Of a DNA stretch of 64,000 nucleotides, positions 7,503 through 17,125 are shown piece by piece (the stretch's first letter is position 1; each line of letters starts with the position of its first letter). The stretch is from Streptomyces sp. NBC_01198 (GTDB lineage: Bacteria > Actinomycetota > Actinomycetes > Streptomycetales > Streptomycetaceae), in assembly GCF_036010485.1 (NCBI RefSeq), contig NZ_CP108568.1, positions 7,635,001-7,699,000 on the forward strand. Reading direction: 5' to 3'. The translations under genes were made by a program, and so were the position numbers. Under the pieces are notes generated by a model. The model searched no databases. It saw only the letters and a program-made list of their open reading frames with translations, and was not told where the DNA came from.

Positions 7503-8719
7503 GGCGCGGGCTGCTGCTGCCCGCGCGGTGCGCGGCGCCGGTACCGCTCATGCAGCCGGCCCAGCGCGTCCCGGTCCAGCTCGACGCCCAGCCCCGGCGC
7601 CGTCGGCACCCCTACCGCCCCGTCAGTGAACTCCAGTGCGCCGGGGACGACGACCTCCTCCGGCGTCCACGGCCTGCGGGTGCCGCAGGCGTAGGTCAGG
7701 TTCGGGGTGGCGGCCGCCAGGTGGGTCGTCGCGGCCAGGCTGACGCCCAGGTGGGATCCGGACCGCAGGGAGTGGCCGAGGCCGAAGGTGCGGCAGATGC
7801 CGGCCAGCAGCAGGGAGCGCTGCAGGCCGCCCCAGCGGTGGTGGTCGGCGAGCACGGCCTGTACCGCCTCGCGGGCCACCGCGGAGGACAGCTCGTCGAA
7901 GGCGGTCACGCACCTGCTGGTGGCCAGCGGCACCGGCGAGCGTCGGGCCACCTCCGCCATGGCCTGCTGGCCGGGAGTCGGGTCCTCCAGGTAGTCCAGG
8001 ACGCCGTCGAGTTCGCCGGCGACCCTTACCGAAGTCGGCACGGTCCAGGCCGCGCCGGGGTCCAGCCGGAGCGGAACGCCCGGGAAGGCCTTGTGCAGCG
8101 CCCGTACCGCTTCGATCTCCTCCTCGGGTGGCATCACCCCGCCCCTGAGGGTGATCGCGCCGAAGCCGTGCTCCTCGGCCATCCGCCGCGCCTGCGCCAC
8201 GATGCCGTCCGGGTCGAGCGCCTCGCCCCACGGGTCGGGCTCGCCGCCGGGGCCGCCGGCCCGCCGGTAGAACAGGTGCGCGCCGAAGGGCACGCTCTCG
8301 CGCACCGCGCCGCCGAGCAGGTCGCTGACCGGCAGCCCCGCCGCCTTGCCCTGGATGTCGAGGCAGGCCACCTCGAGCGGCGCGAAGACCCGGTCGGCGG
8401 CGCTGCTGGTGATGGTCGCGGCCAGTCCGTGCGCGCCGGCGACGGTGTCACCGTGCAGTGCCTCGGCGATCCTGCGGTGCATCCCGCCGAGCGTGTGGAC
8501 GTCCATGCCGGTTATCGTCCCGACGGCCGCCCGCAGCCGCGTCAGCTGCTCCTGGTCGGCGTGGGTCTCGCCGAGGCCGGTGACGCCCTGGTCGGTGTGG
8601 ACCTCGACGATCGCCCGCAGGGCGTACGGCGGGTGCGGGCCGGCCCCGTGCGGCAGCGACAGGTCGTGGAAGGCCACCGGGGTGATGTCGGCGCCCGTGA
8701 CCCGGATCCGGCCGCTCAC
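7487..8719 (-). CDS. Glucarate dehydratase-like enolase superfamily protein with substituted active-site residues
   Basis: The 410-residue protein aligns by eye along its whole length with GudD-type glucarate dehydratases: an N-terminal capping domain (1-130), then a barrel with VPLRLDPGAAW (metal ligand D220), LDYLEDP (E245) and LADHHRW (D292). Several catalytic positions differ. The K-x-K motif of GlucD is T190-L-R192, the Asn after the first metal ligand is Gly222, and the family's third metal-ligand Asn is Ser268 (LATSRCVTA). A histidine (H316 or H323) remains near the catalytic His position. It is therefore a GlucD relative whose dehydratase activity should not be assumed. It is monocistronic and convergent with yigZ. 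Confidence 0.75.
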   Translation of the reverse strand: MSGRIRVTGADITPVAFHDLSLPHGAGPHPPYALRAIVEVHTDQGVTGLGETHADQEQLTRLRAAVGTITGMDVHTLGGMHRRIAEALHGDTVAGAHGLAATITSSAADRVFAPLEVACLDIQGKAAGLPVSDLLGGAVRESVPFGAHLFYRRAGGPGGEPDPWGEALDPDGIVAQARRMAEEHGFGAITLRGGVMPPEEEIEAVRALHKAFPGVPLRLDPGAAWTVPTSVRVAGELDGVLDYLEDPTPGQQAMAEVARRSPVPLATSRCVTAFDELSSAVAREAVQAVLADHHRWGGLQRSLLLAGICRTFGLGHSLRSGSHLGVSLAATTHLAAATPNLTYACGTRRPWTPEEVVVPGALEFTDGAVGVPTAPGLGVELDRDALGRLHERYRRRAPRGQQQPAPHTST

Positions 8720-9244
8720 CGGGCGGCCTCCGCGCGGCCGACCGCTCCGTCCGGCTCGCCACCGGCCGCTCGATCCGAAAGTATCGGAAGATCAGCCGAA
8801 TCTACTGAGGTGAGCGTGACCGCCGGGGAGAGGGGTGCGCTGTCGAGCACGGAAGCCTCACATTGACCATACATATGAACGCTCGTCATGAATGCGAATA
8901 TTCAGAGACTGTAGGCCGCGCCTGCCAACCGGTCAATGGCCAGGCCGGATCCGCTCCGCCGCCCCTGGTTGCTCCGCGCGTTGAGGGGTGTGGGGGAAGC
9001 GGCAAGCCGACGGCGGGACATCGGACCGCCGCGCGGTGAGCGCTTCGTTGAATCCGGTGAATTGCCCGGAATATGCGCGGAGTTGGCGCGGATCCAGCCC
9101 GACACTTTTCGATACCTCCGACGAAAGGTTCGGGGTGGTCGTCTGCGGGGGTTCGGCCCGCAGCGGTACCGTCACCGCCTAGAATCCGGATCACCGCGGA
9201 CATCGAGGAACGGCGAGGACGAGCGTGCACGTCGGGGCGGCCGA
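8720..9244. other. 525-base intergenic region between the GlucD homologue and sbcD
   Basis: I find no convincing gene here. It should hold the promoters of both divergent neighbours. A relatively AT-rich patch (about 8855-8915) contains short palindromes CATATG and GAATATTC, which could be operator or promoter DNA. Short frames on both strands have neither the GC-third-position bias nor recognisable protein character. Confidence 0.5.
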
Positions 9245-10405
9245 GTGAGACTGCTGCACACATCGGACTGGCATCTGGGCCGGTCCTTCCACCGGGTGAG
9301 CCTGCTCGACGCCCAGCGGGCCTTCCTCGACCACCTTGTCGCCGCCGTCCGTACCGAGCACGTCGACGCCGTGCTGGTCGCCGGCGACATCTACGACCGG
9401 GCCGTACCACCGCTGTCCGCGGTCGAGTTGTACGACAGCGCGCTGCACGCCCTGGCCGACCTCGGCGTGCCCGCGGTGATGATCTCCGGCAACCACGACT
9501 CGGCCCGCCGGCTCGGTGTCGGCGCGGGCCTGATGGGCCGGGCAGGTATCCACCTGCGCACCGACCCGGCGACCTGCGACCGGCCCGTGATGCTGCGCGA
9601 CACGCACGGCGACGTAGCCGTCTACGGGCTGCCGTACCTCGAACCCGCCCTGGTCCGCGAGGCGGTCGGCGCCGAGCGTGCCGACCACACCGCGGTGCTC
9701 GGCGCCGCGGCCGACCGGGTCAGGGCCGACCTGGCCGCCCGGCCCGCGGGCACCCGCTCCGTCGTGCTGGCGCACGCCTTCGTCACCGGCGCCGCGCCCT
9801 GCGACAGCGAGCGCGACATCACCGCCGGCGGCGTCGCGTCGGTGCCCGCCGCGCTCTTCGACGGGTTCGACTACACCGCGCTGGGCCATCTGCACGGCTG
9901 CCAGACCGTCACCGAGCGCGTCCGCTACTCGGGTTCACCGCTGGCCTACTCCTTCTCCGAGGAGCACCACCGCAAGAGCATGTGGCTGGTCGACCTCGGC
10001 GCGCGCGGCGAGATCACCGCGGAACGCCTCGACACTCCCGTGCCGCGCCCGCTCGCCCGGCTGCGCGGCCGGCTCGACGACCTGCTCGCCGACCCGGCGC
10101 ACGAACCGCACGCCGACGCCTGGGTCGAGGCCACCCTCACCGATCCGGTGCGCCCCTACGAACCGATGGCCGCGCTCGCCGCGCGCTTCCCGCACATCCT
10201 CAGCCTCGGCTTCGACCCCGAGGGCCGGGCGGACGACCCCGCCGCGTCCTACGCCCGCCGGCTCGCCGGGCGCAGCGACCAGCAGATCGCCGAGGACTTC
10301 GTCGCCCACGTCCGCGGCAGCGCGCCCGACCCGCGCGAGCGCCTGGTGCTGCGCGAGGCCTTCGACGGCGTGCGCGCCACCGCCGCCACGGCGGAGCGCG
10401 ACTGA
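9245..10405 (+). CDS. sbcD: Exonuclease SbcD (Mre11-type nuclease subunit)
   Basis: The 386-residue calcineurin-like phosphoesterase has all Mre11 metal motifs: LLHTSDWHLG (D8, H10), VAGDIYDRA (D48), SGNHDS (N83, H84, D85), then AHAFVTG and GHLHGC with the later histidines. With SbcC it forms the ATP-dependent exo/endonuclease that cuts hairpins and protein-blocked DNA ends. I start at GTG 9245 (VRLLHTSDW), where homologues begin; the frame is open further upstream without coding character. The TGA overlaps the sbcC ATG (TGATG), so the two are translationally coupled. Confidence 0.95.
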   Translation: MRLLHTSDWHLGRSFHRVSLLDAQRAFLDHLVAAVRTEHVDAVLVAGDIYDRAVPPLSAVELYDSALHALADLGVPAVMISGNHDSARRLGVGAGLMGRAGIHLRTDPATCDRPVMLRDTHGDVAVYGLPYLEPALVREAVGAERADHTAVLGAAADRVRADLAARPAGTRSVVLAHAFVTGAAPCDSERDITAGGVASVPAALFDGFDYTALGHLHGCQTVTERVRYSGSPLAYSFSEEHHRKSMWLVDLGARGEITAERLDTPVPRPLARLRGRLDDLLADPAHEPHADAWVEATLTDPVRPYEPMAALAARFPHILSLGFDPEGRADDPAASYARRLAGRSDQQIAEDFVAHVRGSAPDPRERLVLREAFDGVRATAATAERD

Positions 10406-13400
10406 TGCGGCTGCACCGGCTGCGGCTCGCCGCCTTCGGCCCGTTCGCCGCGGAGCAGAGCGTCGACTTCGACGAGCTGTCCACCGCCGGCCTCTTCCTG
10501 CTGCACGGCCCCACCGGCGGCGGCAAGACCTCCGTCCTGGACGCCGTCTGCTTCGCCCTCTACGGCCAGGTCCCCGGCGCCCGGCCCGCCACCCGGCTGC
10601 GCAGTGACCACGCGGCACCGGGCACACCGACCGAGGTGCTGCTCGAACTCACCCTCGCCGGACGTCGGTTGGAGATCACCCGGCGTCCGGAGCAGCCGCG
10701 GGCCAAGAAACGCGGCAGCGGGGTGACGACCGAGAAGGCCGTCACGCTGCTGCGCGAGCAGCGCGACGGGCAGTGGCACGCCATGTCCAAGTCCCACCAG
10801 GAGATCGGCGAGGAGATCCGGCAGCTGGTCGGGATGAGCTGCGAGCAGTTCTGCCAGGTGGTGCTGCTGCCGCAGGGCGAGTTCGCCACCTTCCTGCGGT
10901 CGGGTGCGACCGAGCGGGCCGCGCTGCTCGGCCGGCTCTTCGACACCCGCCGCTTCAAGGCGGTCGAGCACCGGCTGCGGGACCGCAAGCAGGACGCCGC
11001 CCAGCGACTCGGCCAGGGCGACCGGGAGTTCGCCGGGCTCGCCGCCCGGATGCGGCAGGCGGCCGGCGACACCGGCACGGACGCCGAGCCCGTCCAGGCA
11101 GCGGAATTCCTCGGGCACGCTGCCGTGTTGCGCTGCACCGCCCGCGAGCAGCACGACATCGCCCGCGCGGCCCTCGACCAGGCCGAGCGGGCCCACGCGG
11201 TCGCGGCGGCTGCCGCAGAACGCACCCGCGAGCTGTACGCGCTCCAGGAGCGCCACCGGCAGGCCGTCCTGCGCTCCGCCGCGCTGGCCGGGCAGCAGCC
11301 CGCCCGTGACGCGGCCCGTACCGCCGTGGCCCGCGCCCAGCGCGCCACCACGGTCGACCCGGCTCTCACCCACCGCGACAAGGCCGCCTCGCAGTACGCC
11401 GAGGCGCGAACCCTGGAGCGCCACGCACAGGCCGCCCTCGACGCGGCCGGCGAGCCGGCGCGGGGCGCGGTGCCTGCCGCCCGCACCCCCGGTCACCACC
11501 CGGCGACCGTGACAGGCCGGGCCCGGTCTGCCCCGGTTCCCGACGCCGGCGCGGACCTCGCTGATCCGGTGCGCGGCACCGCCATCGCGAAGGGCCGGAC
11601 GCAGGCAGTCGCCGACGCCGCGACCCAGGCGCGCACCGGGCTGCGCGTCGAGGTGCTGGCGCGGCGGGCCGGGGAGTTGCGGGAGGTGCTCGGCGGCCTG
11701 GTGGCGGCCGCCGAGGGCGAGGCGCGGGTACGCGAGGTCGCCGCGCGCAGGGAGCGGCTGGAGCGCGAGGAGCGGACCGACGAGGAGGCCGTACGGGACG
11801 CCGAGGGCTGGCTGGCCGAGTGGCCACGGCTCCGGGCCGGCCTGCAGGCGCGGCTCGACACCGCGCTGGCGGCCGCCGCGCGCGCCGGGCAGCTGGCGGG
11901 CGAGCTGGAGCAGGTCCGGCGGCGGCGTGCCGCGGCGGCGGAACGGGACGCGCTGGCAGGAGAGTTGGCCCGCGCCGAGCACACCGCGAGGGAGGCGCGC
12001 GACCGGGCTGCGGACGCACGGGACGCGTGGCAGGACCTCAGGGAGAGCCGGATCTCCGGCATCGCGGCCGAGTTGGCCGCCGGACTGGCCGACGGCGAGC
12101 CCTGCCGGGTGTGCGGGTCCGCCGTGCACCCCGCGCCCGCCCGCCCCGCCGCCGACCGGGTCACCCGCGCCGACGAGGAGGCCGCCTCCGCCGAATTCCA
12201 GCGCCGGACCGCCGGCCACGACACCGCACGCGAGAGGGTCACCCGGCTGCGCACCGGACTCGACGCGGCCACCGCCACCGCAGGCGACACCCCGCAGGCC
12301 GAACTCGCCGCCGCCCTTACGGTGGTCGAGGCGGAGTACGGCGCCGCGGCCCGCGCGACGGCCGACGTGGCCGAGGCCAGGACCCACCTCGACCGCGCCG
12401 AGCAGGAACGCGACCGGCGTACCGCCGCGCAGCAGGACGCGCTGCACCGCGCCGCCGCCCGCACCTCACGCCGCGAGGAACTGGACGAGCAGTACGAGCG
12501 GTTGAGCCAGGAAGTGGCCATGGCGCGCGACGGGCATCCCAGCGTCGCCGCCCGCAGGGAGCAACTGACCGCCGCCATCGCCCTGCTGGACCGCGCGGCA
12601 CACGCGGTCAGGGAGCGGACCGACAGCGAACAACGGCTCGCGGACGCCGAGTCGGCGCTCGCCGACGCCGCCGGCCGCGCCGGTTTCGGCTCCCCGGACG
12701 AGGCGTCGGCCGCCGTGCTGCCGCCAGCCCGGCTGTGGGAGGCCGAACGGGAGGTGCAGGCGTGGGCCAAGGAGGAGGCGGCCGCCGATGCCGACCTCGC
12801 CGCGTCGCAACCCGCGGCAGCCGCGGCGCTGCCCGCCGCGGACCCGGCCGCCGCGCAGGCCGCGCTCGACGCCGCCAACCTGCGGCTGCGGCAGGCCTCC
12901 GCCGCGGAGTCCGCCACCGCCACCCGCCGCGCCGAACTCGACCGGCTGGGCGCGGAGGCCACCGCCGCCGTCCGCGAACTCGCCCCGGCCCGGGCCGCGT
13001 ACGACCGCGTGGCCCGGCTGTCCGACCTGGCCTCGGCCACCTCCGCCGAGAACCAGTACCGCATGGAGCTGGAGACCTACGTCCTGGCGGCCCGGCTGGA
13101 ACAGGTCGCCGCGGCGGCCGGCCTGCGGCTGCAGCGCATGTCGGGCGGCCGCTACACCCTCGTGCACAGCGACGCCCGCGGCGGCGGCAGGACGAAGTCG
13201 GGGCTGGGCCTGATGGTGGTCGACGCCTGGACCGGCACCGAGCGCGACACCTCGACGCTGTCCGGCGGCGAGACCTTCTTCGCCTCGCTCGCCCTCGCCC
13301 TCGGCCTGGCCGACGTGGTCACCGACGAGGCGGGCGGCATGCGCCTGGACACCCTCTTCATCGACGAGGGCTTCGGCAGCCTGGACGAGCAGACCCTGGA

Positions 13401-13551
13401 CGAGGTCCTTGACGTCCTCGACGGGCTGCGCGAACGCGACCGGGCGGTCGGCATCGTCAGCCATGTCGCCGACCTGCGGGACCGGATCCCCGCCCAACTG
13501 CACATCACCAAGGGCCGGGACGGCTCCACCGTACGGCTGCGCACGCGCTGA
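10405..13551 (+). CDS. sbcC: Exonuclease SbcC (Rad50-type SMC ATPase subunit)
   Basis: The 1048-residue protein has a Walker A GPTGGGKT (35-42), long Ala/Arg/Glu-rich coiled-coil arms, and a zinc hook CRVC at C567-C570. The ABC signature LSGGE is at about 952-956 and Walker B LFIDEG with D987-E988. It drives SbcD nuclease activity by ATP-dependent conformational change and tethers DNA ends through the zinc hook. Between about residues 350 and 395 the first coiled coil is interrupted by a Pro/Gly-rich stretch (PAARTPGHHPATV and following) that cannot be helical; this looks like a lineage-specific insertion. It is cotranscribed with sbcD. Confidence 0.95.
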   Translation: MRLHRLRLAAFGPFAAEQSVDFDELSTAGLFLLHGPTGGGKTSVLDAVCFALYGQVPGARPATRLRSDHAAPGTPTEVLLELTLAGRRLEITRRPEQPRAKKRGSGVTTEKAVTLLREQRDGQWHAMSKSHQEIGEEIRQLVGMSCEQFCQVVLLPQGEFATFLRSGATERAALLGRLFDTRRFKAVEHRLRDRKQDAAQRLGQGDREFAGLAARMRQAAGDTGTDAEPVQAAEFLGHAAVLRCTAREQHDIARAALDQAERAHAVAAAAAERTRELYALQERHRQAVLRSAALAGQQPARDAARTAVARAQRATTVDPALTHRDKAASQYAEARTLERHAQAALDAAGEPARGAVPAARTPGHHPATVTGRARSAPVPDAGADLADPVRGTAIAKGRTQAVADAATQARTGLRVEVLARRAGELREVLGGLVAAAEGEARVREVAARRERLEREERTDEEAVRDAEGWLAEWPRLRAGLQARLDTALAAAARAGQLAGELEQVRRRRAAAAERDALAGELARAEHTAREARDRAADARDAWQDLRESRISGIAAELAAGLADGEPCRVCGSAVHPAPARPAADRVTRADEEAASAEFQRRTAGHDTARERVTRLRTGLDAATATAGDTPQAELAAALTVVEAEYGAAARATADVAEARTHLDRAEQERDRRTAAQQDALHRAAARTSRREELDEQYERLSQEVAMARDGHPSVAARREQLTAAIALLDRAAHAVRERTDSEQRLADAESALADAAGRAGFGSPDEASAAVLPPARLWEAEREVQAWAKEEAAADADLAASQPAAAAALPAADPAAAQAALDAANLRLRQASAAESATATRRAELDRLGAEATAAVRELAPARAAYDRVARLSDLASATSAENQYRMELETYVLAARLEQVAAAAGLRLQRMSGGRYTLVHSDARGGGRTKSGLGLMVVDAWTGTERDTSTLSGGETFFASLALALGLADVVTDEAGGMRLDTLFIDEGFGSLDEQTLDEVLDVLDGLRERDRAVGIVSHVADLRDRIPAQLHITKGRDGSTVRLRTR

Positions 13552-13582
13552 CCCCCGGGGCGGCAGCGCCGGCCGGCCCCCT

Positions 13583-14029
13583 TCACAGCACCAGCGGGCG
13601 GCGCTCCAGCGGCGAGGAGTAGACGATGCTGGTGGTCACCGCGCCGAGCCCGGAGATCCGGCCGGTGGTCTCCTCCAGATGCCGCATCGAGCGCGCGGCC
13701 ACCTTCATCACGAAGCAGTCGTCGCCGGTGACGTGGTGCGCCTCCAGGATCTCCGGCGTGCCGGCCAGCAGGTCGTGGAAGGGCTTGTAGTTGCCGGTCG
13801 GATAGCGCAGCCTGACCATCGCCAGGATCGGCAGGCCGATGCGCTCGTGGTCGATGACCGCCGAGTAGCCGGTGATCACCCCGGCCTCCTCCAGCCGGCG
13901 CACCCGCTCGGTGACGGCACTCGGCGACATCGCGACCGTACGCGCCAGCTCCGCGTAACTGGCCCGGCCGTCGCGTTGCAGGGCTTCCAGCAGCCGCCAG
14001 TCGGTGGCGTCCAGGGAATAAGCGGTCAT
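13583..14029 (-). CDS. Lrp/AsnC family transcriptional regulator
   Basis: The 148-residue protein has an N-terminal winged HTH (LDATDWRLLEALQRDGR, then SYAELARTVAMSPSAVTERVRRLEEAGVI) and a C-terminal RAM/ligand-binding domain (HHVTGDDCFVMKV). It probably responds to an amino acid and controls the divergent rhodanese gene and itself; the 94-base gap contains short inverted repeats (CCCAC-N6-GTGGG near 14085-14100). The effector is unknown. Confidence 0.9.
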   Translation of the reverse strand: MTAYSLDATDWRLLEALQRDGRASYAELARTVAMSPSAVTERVRRLEEAGVITGYSAVIDHERIGLPILAMVRLRYPTGNYKPFHDLLAGTPEILEAHHVTGDDCFVMKVAARSMRHLEETTGRISGLGAVTTSIVYSSPLERRPLVL

Positions 14030-14123
14030 CTGGCAGGATTACCAGTGCAAAGCCCGGCCGATCAAGTTGAAGCCCGGGGAATCCCACTTCCCGGTGGGTG
14101 CCGCGGACCGTAGATTCTCGGCC

Positions 14124-14627
14124 ATGACAACCGATCACCTCGTCGCCGGCGAGCCCGCCGTGACCAGCGTCAACGCGGTCCTCCGGGTGCCGCCCGCCAC
14201 GCCCGCCGACGCCGCCGCCTACTTCACGGCGAGCCTCGCCTTCCACACCGACGTCTCCGATGTCGCGGCCGCGTTCGACGCCGGCGGCGACCCCGGCTTC
14301 GTCCTGGTGGACACCCGCAGCACCGAGGCGTGGGAACAGGGCCACATTCCGGGTGCCGTCCACCTTCCCACCGGCCGCCTCACCGCGAGCACCGCCTTCC
14401 TCGACCCCGCGGTCCCGGTCGTCGTCCACTGCTGGGGCCCCGGCTGCAACGGCGCGGCACGCGCGGCGGCCGCCCTCGCCGGGCTCGGCTACCAGGTCAA
14501 GGAGATGCTCGGCGGCATCGAATACTGGATCCGCGAGGGCTTCGGCTACGAGACGGCCGCCGGCCCGGCGCGCCGCGAACCGGACGACCTGACCGCGCCC
14601 TTCGGCTCCGACGCGTGCGGCTGCTGA
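14124..14627 (+). CDS. Rhodanese-like domain protein (putative sulfurtransferase)
   Basis: The 167-residue protein has a single rhodanese domain: LVDTRSTEAWEQGHIPGAVHLP, then VVHCWGPGCNGAARAA, the Cys in VVHC being the predicted persulfide-carrying residue, then MLGGIEYWIREGF. A short N-terminal helical extension (1-45) precedes the domain. The C-terminus ends in DACGC, a further possible thiol pair. I start at MTTDHLVA because TAGATT ends 7 bases before it (leaderless). A GTG/ATG further upstream would put the start in the regulator's promoter. It is divergent from an Lrp-type regulator, a common pairing. Confidence 0.85.
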   Translation: MTTDHLVAGEPAVTSVNAVLRVPPATPADAAAYFTASLAFHTDVSDVAAAFDAGGDPGFVLVDTRSTEAWEQGHIPGAVHLPTGRLTASTAFLDPAVPVVVHCWGPGCNGAARAAAALAGLGYQVKEMLGGIEYWIREGFGYETAAGPARREPDDLTAPFGSDACGC

Positions 14628-14709
14628 CCGCGCCCGTGCGGCCGGCGGGCGCAGCGGCAACGCAGGTGGGATACGTCGCCCGCCCGTACCGCCGGCGGCG
14701 CTCCAGCGG

Positions 14710-15234
14710 TCAGGCGGGCCGCCGGCGCAGTTCGTACGCCCACAGCTCGCCCCGGTCGGCGACCCGGTGGAAGCCGACACGGTCCAGCACCGCCTGCGAC
14801 GCGGCGTTCGCCGGCTCGGTGGTGGCCATGACGAAGTCGACCTCCGGCTGGCCCAGGGCCCACTGGCACAGCGCGCGGGCCGCCTCCGTGGCCCAGCCGG
14901 CACCGCGGCCCGATACGGACAGGTCGTAGCCGATCTCTACCGCCCCGCCGTCCGGCGGCCCGTGGAAGCCCGCGCCGCCCAGCGCGGTGCCGTCGATGGT
15001 GCGCTGGATCGCGAAGACGCCCCAGCCGGGCCGGTAGAGCCCGGCCACGGCTGCCGCGACCGTCATCGAGGCCGCCCCGATCGTGCCCTCGCCCGGCACC
15101 CCGTCGATCCACGTCAGCCCGGCCGGTTTGCCGTCCGCCAACTGCGCCGCATCCTGCGGCAGCTGCTCGCGCAGGGTCAGCCGGCCCTGGGTCAGGACCA
15201 GCCGGCCGCCGTCGAGGGAAGCGTGCAGGGTCAT
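14710..15234 (-). CDS. GNAT family N-acetyltransferase
   Basis: The 174-residue protein is of the RimJ/RimL-like GNAT type: FHGPPDGGAVEIGYDLSVSGRGAGWATEAARALCQWA contains the acetyl-CoA pyrophosphate loop (GRGAGWATEA), followed by VDFVMATTEPANAASQAVLDRVGF, the canonical alpha4/beta6 region. The acceptor is unknown. The start is MTLHASL at 15232-15234; the longer open frame runs into the DUF885 gene 74 bases upstream. It may be cotranscribed with that gene. Confidence 0.85.
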   Translation of the reverse strand: MTLHASLDGGRLVLTQGRLTLREQLPQDAAQLADGKPAGLTWIDGVPGEGTIGAASMTVAAAVAGLYRPGWGVFAIQRTIDGTALGGAGFHGPPDGGAVEIGYDLSVSGRGAGWATEAARALCQWALGQPEVDFVMATTEPANAASQAVLDRVGFHRVADRGELWAYELRRRPA

Positions 15235-15308
15235 CTGGCCGTACCGCCTTGTCGGGTCACGGGATGGACGGGGTGCGCCGCGCCCGGGCGGGCGCGGCGA
15301 GGCGCGGG

Positions 15309-16997
15309 CTACAGCGCGGAGATCTCCGCGACCAGGTCGTCCAGGCCGAGCGAGCCCTGCGACAGCGCGGCCATGTGCCACGCCTTCGCGTCGAAGGCGT
15401 CGCCGTGTGCGGCACGCGCGGCCTCCCGGCCGACCAGCCAGGCACGCTCGCCGAGCTTGTAGCCGATCGCCTGGGCCGGCATGCCCAGATAGCGGATGAT
15501 CTCGCTCTCGATGAACTCCGGCTTGCGCCCGCTGTGCCGGCCGAAGAACTCCTGCGCCAGCTCCGGCGTCCACTGCTCACCGGGGTGGAAGGGGGAGTCC
15601 GCGGGGATGGCCAGGCCGGCGTGCAGGCCGATGTCGACGATCACCCGCACCGCCCGCATCATCTGCGCGTCCAGATAGCCCAGCCGCCGCTCCGGGTCGG
15701 ACAGGAAGCCCAGCTCGTCCATCAGTCGCTCGGCGTAGAGCGCCCAGCCCTCGGCGTTGGCGCTCACCAGCCCGATGCTGGCCTGGTAGCGGGACAGGTC
15801 GCCGGCCACGTGCGCCCACTGGGCGAGCTGCAGGTGATGCCCGGGCACACCCTCGTGATACCAGGTCGAGACCAGGTCGAAGACCGGGAAGCGGGTGCGG
15901 CCCATCGTCGGCAGCCAGGTGCGGCCCGGCCGGGAGAAGTCCTCGGATGGCGCGGTGTAGTACGGCGCCGCGGCGCCGCCGGGCGGCGCGATGTGCGCCT
16001 CGACCTTCTTGACCCGGTCGGCCAGGTCGAAGTGCGTGCCGTCGAGCGCCTCGATCGCCTCGTCCATCAGGGCCTGCAGCCAGTCCCGCACCGCGTCCAC
16101 GCCCTCGATGGCCTGCCCGTGCTCGTCGAGGTGCGCGAGCACCTCCCAGGGATCCTTGCCCGGCAGGATCTTCTCCGCCTCGCCGGCCATCTCACCGCGC
16201 AGCCGGTGGTATTCGGACCAGCCGTAGGCGTACGCCTCGTCCAGGTCCAGGTCGGTGCCGTTCCACATCCGCGACCAGGTGGCGTACCGCTCGCGGCCGA
16301 CGGTGTCAGGCGCGCCCGCGACGGCCGGGCCGTAGGTGTCGCGCAGCCAGTCGCGCAGCTCGACGAAGGCGGCGGTGGCCTCGGCCGCGGCCGCGTCCAG
16401 CTCGTCGCGCAGCTCCTGCGGACCGTCCGCGACGAGGCCGACGAACCAGCTGCCCGAGCCGTCCTCGCCGCTCCACTCGCCGAGCTGCCGCACCATCGTC
16501 TCGACCTGCCGCGGCCCGGCCGGCAGCTTGCGCGCCAGGCCCTCGGCCAGCGCGGCGCGGTAGCCGGCCAGCGCGGCCGGCACCGCCCGCAGCCGGGCGG
16601 CGAGGTCCGCGTAGTCCTCGGCGGTCTCGGTCGCCATCAGCGTGAACCCCTCGCGGATGTGGTGCGCGGGGGAGTTGATGTTGCTCACCGCCCGCAGGTG
16701 CTCGTCCGCCGCGTGCACCGCGAGTTCGGCCGTCAGCCGCTCGCGCAGCAGCCGCGCGCAGCGCCGCTCGGCGTCGCTGTCCGCCCCCGGCACCGCCTCG
16801 GACTCGGTGAGCCGGTCCAGGGTGCCGCGGGCCAGCGCGGCGAGCGCGTCGGCTCCGGCAGGCGAGAAGTCGGGGAGCCGGCGGCCCGCGCCGGGCACAC
16901 CGAGATAGGTGCCGAGCAACGGGTCGAGTTCGACGAGGGCGTCGACGTAGGCGTCGGCGACCTGGCGGGGGAGCGAGGAACTGGTGAGATTGGACAT
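15309..16997 (-). CDS. DUF885 family protein, putative metallopeptidase
   Basis: The 562-residue protein belongs to the DUF885 family. It contains WYHEGVPGHHLQLAQW in the second half, a metallopeptidase-like HEGxPGHH signature, and an N-terminal helical region starting PRQVADAYVDALVELDP. No signal peptide is seen, so it is probably cytoplasmic. Homologues are annotated as putative carboxypeptidases or dipeptidases without firm substrate assignment. The start is MSNLTSSS (16995-16997), where a GAGG lies upstream. Confidence 0.85.
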   Translation of the reverse strand: MSNLTSSSLPRQVADAYVDALVELDPLLGTYLGVPGAGRRLPDFSPAGADALAALARGTLDRLTESEAVPGADSDAERRCARLLRERLTAELAVHAADEHLRAVSNINSPAHHIREGFTLMATETAEDYADLAARLRAVPAALAGYRAALAEGLARKLPAGPRQVETMVRQLGEWSGEDGSGSWFVGLVADGPQELRDELDAAAAEATAAFVELRDWLRDTYGPAVAGAPDTVGRERYATWSRMWNGTDLDLDEAYAYGWSEYHRLRGEMAGEAEKILPGKDPWEVLAHLDEHGQAIEGVDAVRDWLQALMDEAIEALDGTHFDLADRVKKVEAHIAPPGGAAAPYYTAPSEDFSRPGRTWLPTMGRTRFPVFDLVSTWYHEGVPGHHLQLAQWAHVAGDLSRYQASIGLVSANAEGWALYAERLMDELGFLSDPERRLGYLDAQMMRAVRVIVDIGLHAGLAIPADSPFHPGEQWTPELAQEFFGRHSGRKPEFIESEIIRYLGMPAQAIGYKLGERAWLVGREAARAAHGDAFDAKAWHMAALSQGSLGLDDLVAEISAL

Positions 16998-17071
16998 GGC
17001 GCCATCCTCATACGAGACGGGGTGCCGCGTCACCATCATTGTGACGTTCGGGCCTGACACGGGCGTGTCGC

Positions 17072-17125
17072 CGGGCGGCGGCGGTCAGCCGGGCGGCGGC
17101 GGTCAGCCGGGCGGCAGCGGCGGCG
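17072..17125 (+). repeat. 18-bp tandem repeat overlapping the end of the NB-ARC/TPR gene
   Basis: Two perfect 18-base units (17072-17089 and 17090-17107, CGGGCGGCGGCGGTCAGC) are followed by a third degenerate copy (17108-17125). The stop codon of the NB-ARC/TPR gene (17103-17105) lies inside the second unit, so the Pro-rich protein tail is encoded by the repeat. Slippage here could change the length of the C-terminus. Confidence 0.75.

Noticed and set aside
8988..9182. A 64-codon ORF in the intergenic region upstream of sbcD
   Set aside because: It shows no GC-third-position bias and no recognisable fold, and it ends inside the likely sbcD promoter. I treat the region as noncoding.
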